This document shows positions 1 to 8,167 of a DNA stretch of 42,791 nt, in pieces. Where the stretch lies: positions 1 through 42,791 of the forward strand of contig CAMCCS010000004.1 of the NCBI GenBank assembly GCA_945873295.1, in the 5' to 3' direction. Position numbers and translations under genes: made by a program. Below the pieces are notes generated by a model, which made no database searches, was not told where the DNA came from, and saw only the letters and a program-made list of their open reading frames with translations. The first letter of the stretch is position 1, and every line of letters begins with the position of its first letter. The stretch comes from an uncultured Clostridia bacterium. Lineage in GTDB: Bacteria; Bacillota; Clostridia; Oscillospirales; Oscillospiraceae.

Positions 1-10
1 CCCTAGTTTT

Positions 11-129
11 TCATAAAACGGTTACATACCGTTTTATGAGACCGCGGTCTCGCGGTCAGCGGCATCGCCGCTAAAAAACGTAGTCCATACATTTCTCGCC
101 GCCACTGGCGGTCTGCGCGATAAGCGCAG
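11..129. repeat. Cluster of five consecutive small hairpins
   Basis: Five inverted repeats follow one another almost without gaps. Arms at 11-21/29-39 (7-nt loop); a 14-bp perfect palindrome at 38-51; arms 58-63/67-72 followed by six A; arms 99-103/107-111; and arms 113-118/124-129. No open frame with a ribosome site crosses them. They could be the end of an upstream transcript (terminator cluster), a structured RNA or the remains of repeats. The window edge hides the left context. Coordinates are seen directly; any role is unknown. Confidence 0.6.
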
Positions 130-145
130 GATAAAATGGTATTAA

Positions 146-451
146 GGTTATCGGCTTTAGTAAGCACACTCAATTTGGTATGTGACGCACCGGTGCGGCA
201 GCACCATCGCTTCCCCCGGGGGGAAGCTGTCGAGCGAAGCGAGACTGATGAGGAACGGCGAGATGGAACGATTTCGTATGTAGTTCGTAAAAAAGGTACA
301 ATTTGAAAAGCTGTACGTTCTTATTTGCCTGCGTCCCAGATCAGAAAATGTCGCCATTCCTCATCCGCCCCTGCGGGGCACCTTCCCCCCGGGGGAAGGT
401 ATTGGCCCGCCAATTTACAATTTCACGATCAGCTTATTAAAGCCGATAACC
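146..451. mobile_element. Non-coding MITE-like element, repeat family A copy 1
   Basis: The ends are perfect 14-bp inverted repeats: GGTTATCGGCTTTA at 146-159 and its complement at 438-451. Just outside, AAATGGTATTAA occurs as a direct repeat at 134-145 and 454-465, which looks like a target-site duplication (two extra bases, 452-453, lie before the right copy). Inside, 210-399 is the family A core: two C/G-rich palindromes (210-226 and 381-399) enclose a second inverted pair (TGATGAGGAA / TTCCTCATC) and an AT-rich centre. Related copies are at 28169-28440 and 42440-42660. No transposase is encoded, so mobilisation would have to be in trans. Confidence 0.7.
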
Positions 452-461
452 TGAAATGGTA

Positions 462-490
462 TTAACCATTTTATCGAGAAATCGTATGAT
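462..490 (+). promoter_or_regulatory. Putative promoter of the polysaccharide operon
   Basis: TTAACC at 462-467 and TATGAT at 485-490 are separated by 17 bases and lie 28 bases upstream of the first gene of the operon (ATG at 518, SD GGAGGGAG). The -35 overlaps the right-hand 12-bp direct repeat that flanks the family A element, so the element may have supplied or changed this promoter. Each hexamer matches the consensus only partly (about 4/6 and 5/6). Confidence 0.4.
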
Positions 491-517
491 ACCTTCTGTC
501 TGGAGGGAGAAAAAGGG

Positions 518-1390
518 ATGAAACGAATTCTGATCACCGGTGCTGGAAGCTATATCGGAACCCAGGTGAAAGCGTATTTGGGACGCTTCCCGGAGCAGTA
601 CGCGGTATCGGAACTGAATATGCACGGGGAGGACTGGAAGAAGTTTTGCTTCCGGGACTACGACGCGATTGTCCACACGGCGGGGATTGTGCACCGGGAG
701 AACACCAAGCGCGACCCCGCTTTCCAGGAGCTGTACACCCGGGTGAATACCGAGCTTCCTGTCCAGGCGGCGGAAAAAGCAAAGGCGGAGGGGGTAAAGC
801 AGTTTATCTTCCTCAGCACCATGAGTGTTTACGGCCTGACAGCCCCTGTGGGGAAGCCGGTTTTTATCACGAAGGACACCCCCTTGCACCCTGTGGACCA
901 TTACGGCAGAAGCAAGGCGGAGGCGGAAGAAAGGCTTCTTCCCATGTCGGACAGCGCTTTCCGGGTGGCAATTCTCCGGCCTCCAATTGTGTACGGCAAG
1001 GGCTGCAAGGGAAACTACCGGGCGCTGCAAATCTTTGCCGGGAAGCTTCCTGTCTTTCCGCTGGTGGAAAATCAGCGCTCCATGATCTATATCGAAAATC
1101 TGGCGGAGCTGATCCGTCAGCTCATTGACGACGAGGCGGCGGGGATCTTCTGTCCCCAGAACGACGAATACACCAACACCAGCCGAATGGTTGCTGCCAT
1201 TGCCCGGGCAAAGGGCAGGCGTGTTGTGCTGGTGGGAGGCTTTACCTGGGCGCTGAAGCTGCTGGGCAAATGGATCCCCGCGGTGAACAAAGCCTTCGGA
1301 AGCCTGTGCTATGAGAAAGCCCTGAGCGCCTACGGCGGGGGCTACTGCGTAAAAAACCTGCCGGAATCCATTGCGGAGACGGAAAACTGA
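518..1390 (+). CDS. NAD-dependent epimerase/dehydratase (extended SDR) of the polysaccharide locus
   Basis: A 290-residue extended short-chain dehydrogenase of the kind that makes or modifies nucleotide sugars (epimerase, reductase or dehydratase). The N-terminal Rossmann motif is TGAGSYIG (residues 7-14), the TGxxGxxG pattern with Ser for the middle Gly. The catalytic pair is YGRSK (Tyr129, Lys133), preceded by the LSTMSVYG strand near 99-106. Length is slightly short for the family (usually 300-340). ATG at 518 follows GGAGGGAG and is the first gene of a 13-gene operon; the next gene starts within 15 bases. It probably makes a cytosolic sugar-nucleotide donor for the glycosyltransferases downstream. 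The exact substrate cannot be read from sequence. Confidence 0.85.
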   Translation: MKRILITGAGSYIGTQVKAYLGRFPEQYAVSELNMHGEDWKKFCFRDYDAIVHTAGIVHRENTKRDPAFQELYTRVNTELPVQAAEKAKAEGVKQFIFLSTMSVYGLTAPVGKPVFITKDTPLHPVDHYGRSKAEAEERLLPMSDSAFRVAILRPPIVYGKGCKGNYRALQIFAGKLPVFPLVENQRSMIYIENLAELIRQLIDDEAAGIFCPQNDEYTNTSRMVAAIARAKGRRVVLVGGFTWALKLLGKWIPAVNKAFGSLCYEKALSAYGGGYCVKNLPESIAETEN

Positions 1391-1404
1391 AAGGAGTGGG
1401 CGCT

Positions 1405-2628
1405 TTGCGGGAAAAGAAGGACATCCTGTTTTTGTGCCAGTTTTTTTATCCCGAGTACATTTCCTCTGCCCAGCTGCCCTATGAAACGGCGGTGGCGCTG
1501 AAAGAGGCGGGTTTTACGGTGGGGGCGCTGTGCGGCTACCCCAAGGAGTATCTGAATGGGGAGACTGTCCCCACCCGGGAGCAGGTAAGCGGTATCGATA
1601 TTCACCGCCTCAAATACATGCAGCGGGACCGCACTGGCTTTGTGGGGCGGCTTATCAATTATTTTTCCTTTACGGCGATGGTTGCCCTCCATCTGGGGGA
1701 GATTGCTCGGTACAAGGCGGTGGTGGTGTATTCCAACCCGCCGATCCTTCCCTGGGTGGCCTCCTGGGCAAAGAAGCTGTTCGGGACAAAGCTCATCTTT
1801 GTTGCCTATGACCTGTACCCCGAGTTGGCAACGGTCACGGATACCCTGAAAGAGGGAGGCATGATCTGCCGCCTGATGAACCATATCAACCGCTGTGTCT
1901 ACCGCCGGGCGGACAAGGTGGTGGCATTGTCCCAGGAAATGCGGGATGTTATTCTGAAAAACCGTCCCATCGACCCGGAGCGTGTGGAAGTGATTCCCAA
2001 CTGGTGGCCGGATAAGCAGCTCCACCCGTCACAGCCCAACCCCTTCCGGGAGCTGGCCGGGGACCGGTTCCTGGTATCCTATCTGGGGAATATGGGCACC
2101 TCCCAGGATATGCAGACGGTGCTGGAAGCCATCTGGATCCTGAAAGAGGATAAAAGTGTTTTCTTCCTGTTTGCCGGTCATGGGAACAAGCTGGAAAAGC
2201 TGAAAAAGATTGCCCAGGAGGAACATCTGGATAACTTCTGTGTCCGGGGCTACCTGACGGATCAGGAGTATACGGATGCCCTTGTGGCCAGCGACTGCGC
2301 GCTGGTGACCCTGAACCCGGGGGTTACGGGCCTGTGTGTGCCCAGTAAGACCTATGGGTACATGATGGCGGGACTTCCGCTGCTGGTTGTGATGGATGAC
2401 AGCGACATTGCCCGGGATGCGGCCTGCGGTGCCGGTGTTCAGATCAAAGACTGCGACGGCGCCGCTATGGCGGATGCCATCCGCGCTATGCGGGATGACC
2501 CGGCTAAGACGGCGGCAATGGGGAAGACCAGCCGCGACCTTTTCCTGGAAAAGTATACCCTGCCCATCTGCACGGGAAAATATGTGGATATGTTCCGGGA
2601 GCTGCTGGTGCCCGGAGGCGGAAAATAA
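1405..2628 (+). CDS. GT4-family glycosyltransferase, WcaI/WbuB-like
   Basis: A 407-residue retaining glycosyltransferase with two Rossmann domains (GT-B fold) that adds a sugar from a nucleotide sugar to a lipid-linked oligosaccharide at the inner face of the membrane. The N-terminal FLCQFFYPEY segment, VAYDLYPE near the middle of the first domain, VIPNWWP at the domain junction and the C-terminal VPSKTYGYMMAGLPLLVV donor-binding region match the WcaI/WbuB type. Start choice: a GTG at 1396 is in frame, but it overlaps the ribosome site AAAGGAG (1390-1396). TTG at 1405 is correctly spaced and is preferred. It follows the SDR by 14 bases. Acceptor and donor are unknown. Confidence 0.85.
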   Translation: MREKKDILFLCQFFYPEYISSAQLPYETAVALKEAGFTVGALCGYPKEYLNGETVPTREQVSGIDIHRLKYMQRDRTGFVGRLINYFSFTAMVALHLGEIARYKAVVVYSNPPILPWVASWAKKLFGTKLIFVAYDLYPELATVTDTLKEGGMICRLMNHINRCVYRRADKVVALSQEMRDVILKNRPIDPERVEVIPNWWPDKQLHPSQPNPFRELAGDRFLVSYLGNMGTSQDMQTVLEAIWILKEDKSVFFLFAGHGNKLEKLKKIAQEEHLDNFCVRGYLTDQEYTDALVASDCALVTLNPGVTGLCVPSKTYGYMMAGLPLLVVMDDSDIARDAACGAGVQIKDCDGAAMADAIRAMRDDPAKTAAMGKTSRDLFLEKYTLPICTGKYVDMFRELLVPGGGK

Positions 2629-2664
2629 CTCCGGAAGAAAAACGGACGCGCAAGAGGAAAAAGT

Positions 2665-3465
2665 ATGGGAAATATCCGATTCAGTATTGTTACGGTGTGC
2701 TATAATGCGGGGCAGGCCCTGCTGGATACCGTTGAGAAGACCCTGGCACAGACCTGTACCGACTTTGAGATCATTGTCAAGGATGGCCTTTCCACCGACG
2801 GCTCGGTGGAGAAGCTTCCTAAGGACCCCAGGATTAAGGTAATCCGCAGTAAGGATGCCGGGATTTACGATGCCATGAATCAGGCGGTGGAAGCCTCCTC
2901 CGGGGAGTATGTTCTCTTTATGAACTGCGGCGACTGGTTCCACAGCCCGGATTCCCTGAAGGCTGTTTCCGATGCCGTGGATAAAAGCCACGGCCTTGTG
3001 TATTACGGCAGGATCTACAACCGGCTGGAAAAGCATGTCAGCGACTATCCCAGAGAAATCACCCGGCTGACCTGCTTCCGGACCATGATCTGCCACCAGG
3101 CAACGGTGTATGCAACGGAGCTCTTAAAAGAGCGGGGATATGATCTTTCCTACCGGATTTTGGCGGACAAGGAGATGTTAATGTACCTGGTTTGCGAGAA
3201 AAAGGTTCGTCCCATCTATGTGGACGCGGTAATTGCCGACTATGAAGGCGGCGGGGAATCGTCGAAGGAGAAACACGCCGAGCAAAACGCCAGAGACACC
3301 AAACGGATGCTGGACCGGTACTACCCCAAATCGGAGCAGCTGCGCTACCGGGCCATGATGGCGCTGACCCTGCCAAAGCTCCGGCATGCCCTGGCCCATA
3401 ACCCCAAATTCGGGAAAGTGTATTACGGCATCACAAAGCGGCTGTATTCTCTCAGGAAAAAATAA
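2665..3465 (+). CDS. GT2-family glycosyltransferase
   Basis: A 266-residue inverting GT-A enzyme. It opens with FSIVTVCYNAG (nucleotide-binding strand), then DFEIIVKDGLSTDGS, where most GT2 enzymes have DDGSTD. SKDAGIYDAMNQAV (near 65-80) and FMNCGDWF (the DxD region, here CGD) are typical of WcaE/PGL-type GT2 enzymes of colanic-acid-like clusters. It is soluble, with no membrane segment, and probably binds the inner membrane face. ATG at 2665 follows AAGAGGAAAAA. It sits between two GT4 genes in the same operon. Sugar specificity cannot be predicted. Confidence 0.82.
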   Translation: MGNIRFSIVTVCYNAGQALLDTVEKTLAQTCTDFEIIVKDGLSTDGSVEKLPKDPRIKVIRSKDAGIYDAMNQAVEASSGEYVLFMNCGDWFHSPDSLKAVSDAVDKSHGLVYYGRIYNRLEKHVSDYPREITRLTCFRTMICHQATVYATELLKERGYDLSYRILADKEMLMYLVCEKKVRPIYVDAVIADYEGGGESSKEKHAEQNARDTKRMLDRYYPKSEQLRYRAMMALTLPKLRHALAHNPKFGKVYYGITKRLYSLRKK

Positions 3466-3484
3466 GCAGCAGAAAGAGGAGCCT

Positions 3485-4594
3485 ATGAAATATCTATTTA
3501 TCAACGCGGTGGCGGGCAACGGCAGCACCGGGCGGATCGCGGCGGAACAGTGCCGGGCTCTGATTGCCCAGGGAAATGCGTGCCTCCTTGCCTATGGCCG
3601 GGATAAAAGCGGCTGCCCGGATGTGCCCACGGTGCGCATTGGCTCCGAGCTGGAAGTGCGGCTCCACGCTCTGGAGACTCGGCTCCTGGACAACACCGGC
3701 TTCGGCTCGAAAGCGGCCACCCGCCGTTTCCTGGAACAGGTGCGCCGGTTTGATCCGGATGTGATCTGGCTGCACAATCTCCACGGCTATTACATCCATC
3801 TGGGGCTCCTGTTTGACTACCTCCACAGCTGCGGCAAGGAGATCCACTGGATGCTCCATGACTGTTGGGCGTTCACCGGCCATTGTCCCCACTTTGATTT
3901 TATCCAGTGTGACCTGTGGAAGACAGGCTGCCATGACTGCCCCCAGAAAGGGAGATATCCGGCAAGCCGCTTCCGGGACAACAGCCGGAACAATTTCCTG
4001 GAAAAGCGGCGGCTCTTTACCGGGATCCCCAATCTGACCCTGGCGGTGCCCTCCCAGTGGCTTGCCAGCAGGGTGAAGGAGAGCTTTTTGAAGGATTACC
4101 CGGTGGAGGTGGTTCCCAATACGGTGGACACCAAGGTGTTTAAGCCCACGCCGGGACAGTTCCGGGAAAAATACGGTCTGGAAAACAAGCGGATTGTTCT
4201 GGGGGTTGCCAATGTCTGGGATGACCGGAAGGGACTTTTTGACTTTTATGCCCTTGCGTCTTTGCTGGACGAACGGTTTCAGATTGTTCTGATCGGGCTT
4301 TCTCCCAAACAGATCCGCAGTCTTCCCCGGGAAATTCTGGGTCTTCCCAGAACCCGGAATGTGCAGGAGCTGGTGGAAGCCTATAGTGCGGCGGACGTAT
4401 TTGTGAATCCCAGTGTGGAGGAAACCTTTGGCATGACCTCCCTGGAAGCGGCCTGCTGCGGCACCCCTGCCATTGTCTACCGGGACACTGCCTGTGAGGA
4501 GGCCGCGTCCTATTACGGAGGTATTGCCGTGGAACGGGGGGCGGAGAATCTGTACAGGGCGATTCTGGAAATTGCCGGGGAGGGGAAAAAATGA
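3485..4594 (+). CDS. GT4-family glycosyltransferase, WcaC-like, with a Cys cluster
   Basis: A 369-residue GT-B glycosyltransferase. The C-terminal donor site VEETFGMTSLEAACCGTPAIV carries the E-x7-E motif. The N-terminal domain contains HDCWAFTGHC, then C-x9-C and C-x2-C spaced like a metal knuckle, a pattern I associate with WcaC-like transferases. ATG at 3485 follows GAAAGAGGAG. An in-frame ATG at 3386 lies inside the previous gene and is rejected. The stop overlaps the ATG of the polymerase gene (ATGA), which suggests translational coupling. Role: one sugar addition during repeat-unit assembly, specificity unknown. Confidence 0.84.
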   Translation: MKYLFINAVAGNGSTGRIAAEQCRALIAQGNACLLAYGRDKSGCPDVPTVRIGSELEVRLHALETRLLDNTGFGSKAATRRFLEQVRRFDPDVIWLHNLHGYYIHLGLLFDYLHSCGKEIHWMLHDCWAFTGHCPHFDFIQCDLWKTGCHDCPQKGRYPASRFRDNSRNNFLEKRRLFTGIPNLTLAVPSQWLASRVKESFLKDYPVEVVPNTVDTKVFKPTPGQFREKYGLENKRIVLGVANVWDDRKGLFDFYALASLLDERFQIVLIGLSPKQIRSLPREILGLPRTRNVQELVEAYSAADVFVNPSVEETFGMTSLEAACCGTPAIVYRDTACEEAASYYGGIAVERGAENLYRAILEIAGEGKK

Positions 4595-5844
4595 AGCTGT
4601 ATCCGTTTCCTGACCGGAAACTTACGAGAATTGGGCTCTATGTCCTCTTTCTTGGCGTCCTGTTCCTGAACCGGGATGCCCTCTATTCCGGTACCATCCT
4701 GGGCTTTTACAAGGCCCAGTTTCTGATGCTTGCGGTCATGGCGGCGGCAGGAATCCTTTTTCTCGTATGCCGCCGGAAAGACTGGAAAGCGCTTCTGACG
4801 GACCGGCGGGCAGTGTTTGCCCTGGTGTCCGGTGTGATCATTCTGCTGCCCATGGTCTGCAAGCGGGACTGGCAGCTGATGTATTTCAGCATATACCTGT
4901 GCGTTATTTTCGGCGTGTTTGTCTCATTGTTTCTGACGCTGGAGGATGCGGCGAAGATTTATCTGAAGCTTCTGTGCGTTCTGGGTGTGATTTCTCTTGT
5001 TTGCGCCTACGGTCTGCGCCTTCTGCCGGATCGGGGAATGCCGGGTGTTCCCGTGGTCAGGATCGACAACGGGGTCGAGTTTTATTTTTTCGGTGTCTCC
5101 TTTGTTCCGCTGACTTATGTAAAGTACCGGAATTTCGGAATCTTCCGGGAGCCTGGGGTATACCAGTACTTCCTGCTTCTGGGCCTGTTCCTCAACAATT
5201 ATGAAGTACAATGGAACAGCGGCAAGAAGCTGTGGACAGTGAATGCTTTGCTCGCGGTTACCATGGTTTCCACCTTTGCTACGGGCGGTCTGGTGGAGCT
5301 TGCTTTGTTCGCGGTGGTGCTGTTCTTTGACAAGGGCTGGCACCGGAAAAAGGCGGGAAAGCTGATCTGTGCTGCCGCCTTCCTTGCCGCGGCGGCAATG
5401 GGAGCCTATATTTTCATCCGGAAAGGCACGCTTTACTACGGAGTTATGGACGCATTGAGTAAATTCGACATGAAGCATGAGTCCATGTCTGACCGGGTGG
5501 GTTCCATTATCGAAAACACGAAGACCTTCCTCCGGCATCCGCTGCTGGGCGGTGGGGTTCGGGAGGCGCTGTATGCGGTCGCCAACAACACCAGTTCCTC
5601 AACTGTCCTCTACGCCATCCTGGGAATCCTGGGAGGAACGCTGAACGCGGTGGCCTGGGTGCTGCTCACCTGGCGCAAAGGCGGAAAGCTGTGGGTGAGC
5701 CTTTCCCTGACAGTGATCCTGTTTATGTCCTTTAATACGGAAAATTTCATCACAAACCCCTATTTCTGGCTGTTCCCGGTGATGGCAGTGTGCCAGCGGT
5801 ATCTTCCGGCGATCCGTAGCAGACAGGTGACAGATCAGGCGTAA
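4591..5844 (+). CDS. O-antigen/capsule polymerase (Wzy-like) membrane protein
   Basis: A 417-residue, very hydrophobic protein with roughly ten membrane segments. A large extracytoplasmic loop between the middle segments includes the FREPGVYQYFLLLG motif, common in Wzy/O-antigen-ligase proteins of Gram-positive capsule loci. A second loop contains SMSDRVGSIIENTKTFLRHPLLGGG. It would polymerise flipped undecaprenyl-PP-linked repeat units outside the membrane. The start overlaps the previous stop by 4 bases. A Wzx-like flippase is encoded at 11068, so both parts of a Wzx/Wzy pathway are in this operon. An O-antigen ligase-like role is the main alternative. Confidence 0.8.
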   Translation: MKLYPFPDRKLTRIGLYVLFLGVLFLNRDALYSGTILGFYKAQFLMLAVMAAAGILFLVCRRKDWKALLTDRRAVFALVSGVIILLPMVCKRDWQLMYFSIYLCVIFGVFVSLFLTLEDAAKIYLKLLCVLGVISLVCAYGLRLLPDRGMPGVPVVRIDNGVEFYFFGVSFVPLTYVKYRNFGIFREPGVYQYFLLLGLFLNNYEVQWNSGKKLWTVNALLAVTMVSTFATGGLVELALFAVVLFFDKGWHRKKAGKLICAAAFLAAAAMGAYIFIRKGTLYYGVMDALSKFDMKHESMSDRVGSIIENTKTFLRHPLLGGGVREALYAVANNTSSSTVLYAILGILGGTLNAVAWVLLTWRKGGKLWVSLSLTVILFMSFNTENFITNPYFWLFPVMAVCQRYLPAIRSRQVTDQA

Positions 5845-5933
5845 AAGACCGGCGGCAAATTGCCGGGAAAAGGATACGCTAAAAAATGGCAGAGGCTTTC
5901 TGCCGCAGTAATATAAAATGAGGAGGGAAACGG
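5845..5933 (+). other. Intra-operon spacer with two small hairpins
   Basis: The 89-base gap between the polymerase and the Stealth gene holds two short inverted repeats (CCGGC/GCCGG near 5849-5864, and GGCAGA/TCTGCC near 5889-5905) and then the ribosome site GAGGAGG. There is no T-tract after either hairpin, so they look like mRNA-stability or partial attenuation structures, not terminators. Confidence 0.35.
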
Positions 5934-6938
5934 ATGCACGAGATCGATTTTGTAATTCCCTGGGTGGACGGAAGCGACCCTGCCTGGCAAAAAGAGCGCT
6001 GCCAGTATGACCCGAAAGCCGGCAGCAGCAACGGAACCAACGATGCCCGCTTCCGGGACTGGGATCTGCTTCGCTATTGGTTCCGGGCTGTGGAAAAGTA
6101 CGCGCCCTGGGTCCATAAGATCTATTTTGTTACCTGGGGACATCTGCCCGCGTGGCTCAATACCGACCATGAAAAGCTGGTGATTGTCAATCACCGGGAC
6201 TACATTCCGGCAGAATTTCTGCCCACCTTCAACGCCAACACCATTGAGCTGAATTTCCACCGGATTCCCGGCCTTGCCGAGCAGTTTGTCTATTTCAATG
6301 ACGATATGTTCCTGGGAAAGCCGGTTCAGCCCGAGGACTTTTTCCGGGACGGAAAGCCCCGGGATGCCTTTATCCTGGATGCCATCAATTTTTCTCCCAA
6401 CACCGCGGGGCACTATATCGCCAACGATATGGAGCTGATCAACAAGTATTTTACCCCCCGGCAGGTTCTGAAAAAGCTGGAATTCTCCCAGGTCTATAAC
6501 CTGTCCTACAAGCCGCGGAATCTCTATCGGACCCTTGTTCTGCGGCAGTGGCCCTGGTTTACCGGGCTCTACGCGGATCACAGCGCAACCTGCTTCTTAA
6601 AATCCACCTACGAGACCCTCTGGGAGCAGGAGGGGCAGGTGCTGTATAACACCTGTCTGGATAGATTCCGGACGAAAAACAATGTCAATCAGTGGCTCTT
6701 TAAGTACTGGCAGCTGGTGACGGGGAATTTTGTCCCCAGAGGAATTGATTTCAGTGGGGTATATCATCTGAAATCGGAAGTTTGTCCGGAGCTTCTGAAA
6801 GCCATCGAAGACCAGCGCTACGGCATTGTCTGTATCAACGATACGGAAGAAACCAGAAATGTGGAGGTCCACAAGGCGGCGATCAAAAAGGCCTTTGAAA
6901 AGCACCTGTCCCAGACAAGCTCTTTTGAAAAGGCATAA
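5934..6938 (+). CDS. Stealth-family sugar-phosphate transferase
   Basis: A 334-residue protein of the Stealth family, hexose-1-phosphate transferases that build phosphodiester-linked capsular polymers. CR1 is at residues 4-18 (IDFVIPWVDGSDP). CR2 is at about 37-127 (RFRDWDLLRYWFRAVEKYAPWV, LPTFNANTIELNFHRIPGL, and YFNDDMF with the Asn-Asp-Asp triad at 122-124). A CR3-like stretch with ADHSATCFLKS is at about 208-220, and CR4-like CINDTEE is near 300. Family length is usually 330-370. ATG at 5934 follows GAGGAGG. In this operon it suggests that the polymer contains sugar-phosphate links or side groups. Confidence 0.88.
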   Translation: MHEIDFVIPWVDGSDPAWQKERCQYDPKAGSSNGTNDARFRDWDLLRYWFRAVEKYAPWVHKIYFVTWGHLPAWLNTDHEKLVIVNHRDYIPAEFLPTFNANTIELNFHRIPGLAEQFVYFNDDMFLGKPVQPEDFFRDGKPRDAFILDAINFSPNTAGHYIANDMELINKYFTPRQVLKKLEFSQVYNLSYKPRNLYRTLVLRQWPWFTGLYADHSATCFLKSTYETLWEQEGQVLYNTCLDRFRTKNNVNQWLFKYWQLVTGNFVPRGIDFSGVYHLKSEVCPELLKAIEDQRYGIVCINDTEETRNVEVHKAAIKKAFEKHLSQTSSFEKA

Positions 6939-7000
6939 GGGGTCTGGGCAGGGCGACCCCCCATCCCGACGGAAATGAAAATAAGGAACGGAGTACATTC

Positions 7001-8122
7001 ATGAAAAAGGTTCTCTTTCTTACCACTTACGCCTCGCCCTACCGGGTTGAGTTTTTTGACGAGCTGGCAAAATACTGTGATGTGACTGTTGCCTTTTCCG
7101 AACGGGTGGAGGTGCAGAAGCACCGGGACAAGGCTTGGTTTTTAAGCTCTCAGGGCCGCTTCCGCAGTGTCCAGTTGGGAAAACGCCTTTTTACTGTCCG
7201 GAATACATCCTTGTGCCTGGGGATTCTCGACCTTTTGAAGGAGCCCTTTGATTTCTATATTCTGTGCGGCTATTCCACCCCCACCCAGATGCTGGCCCTT
7301 GCCTGGCTCCGGGCCAGGAAGATCCCCTACTACATGGAGGTGGACGGGGGGCGGATCCGGGAGGACAGCCCCATGAAGCTTCGCTTCAAGCGGTATCTTG
7401 TCCGGGGGGCTGCCGGGTATTTCGGCACCGGGGAAGCAACCACGGATTATCTTTGCTATTATGGCGCCGACCGGAGCAGGGTTCATACCTATCCCTTTAC
7501 CTCCCTATGGGAAGCCGACTTGTCTGCTGCCCCTGCCTCCCAGGAGGAAAAGCAGGCCCTGCGCCGGGAGCTGGGGATCCCGGAGGAGCGGATGGTGTTG
7601 GCGGTTGGCCGGGTGGATTACCTGAAGGGGCCGGATGTGCTGATCGACGCGGCAGCCTCGCTGCTGCCTAACACCGGTGTTTATCTGGTGGGGGGCGAGC
7701 CCACGGAGGACTTAAAGCAGCGGGCGGAGAATCTGCCCGGGGTCCACTTTGTGGGCTTCCGGAAGAAAGACGCTCTGGCAAAATATTACCGGGCGGCGGA
7801 TGTGCTGGCGATGCCCACCCGGACGGATGTGTGGGGCCTGGTAATCAACGAGGCCATGGCGGCGGGCCTTCCGGTGGTCAGCTCCGATGCCTGCGTGGCG
7901 GGGCTGGAGCTGGTGAAAAACGGCGTGAACGGCTATATCGTTCCCTGCGGTGATGCCGGTGCCCTGGCCGGGAGGCTCAATGAGGTTCTCAGCGGCAACC
8001 TCACTGCTATGGGGCAGGCCTCCCTGGACCGGATTCGCCCCTATACCTATGAAAACATGGCAAAGGTGCATGTGGAACTGTTTGACAGGCTGTCAGAAAG
8101 CAGCGGATGGACAGAGCCGTGA
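7001..8122 (+). CDS. GT4-family glycosyltransferase
   Basis: A 373-residue GT-B glycosyltransferase. It starts KKVLFLTTYASPYRVEFFDELAKY, a form typical of capsule GT4 enzymes. The linker has LAVGRVDYLKGPDVLIDA, and the C-terminal donor site RTDVWGLVINEAMAAGLPVVSS carries E-x7-E-type acidic residues. It lies 62 bases after the Stealth gene, and its ribosome site is weak (AAGGAACGGAG, 7 to 9 bases before the ATG). It is cytosolic and membrane-associated by family. Donor and acceptor are unknown. Confidence 0.85.
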   Translation: MKKVLFLTTYASPYRVEFFDELAKYCDVTVAFSERVEVQKHRDKAWFLSSQGRFRSVQLGKRLFTVRNTSLCLGILDLLKEPFDFYILCGYSTPTQMLALAWLRARKIPYYMEVDGGRIREDSPMKLRFKRYLVRGAAGYFGTGEATTDYLCYYGADRSRVHTYPFTSLWEADLSAAPASQEEKQALRRELGIPEERMVLAVGRVDYLKGPDVLIDAAASLLPNTGVYLVGGEPTEDLKQRAENLPGVHFVGFRKKDALAKYYRAADVLAMPTRTDVWGLVINEAMAAGLPVVSSDACVAGLELVKNGVNGYIVPCGDAGALAGRLNEVLSGNLTAMGQASLDRIRPYTYENMAKVHVELFDRLSESSGWTEP

Positions 8123-8167
8123 AGCCGGGACGAAGCCCCGGTCCATAGGAAAGGAGCGGATTGACGG

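Noticed and set aside
157-357. Small open frames within the family A repeats (also at 28089-28438)
   Set aside because: They lie wholly within the non-coding repeat, have no ribosome site, and are broken in other copies.
1396-1404. GTG at 1396 as start of the first GT4 gene
   Set aside because: It overlaps the Shine-Dalgarno sequence; the TTG at 1405 has correct spacing.
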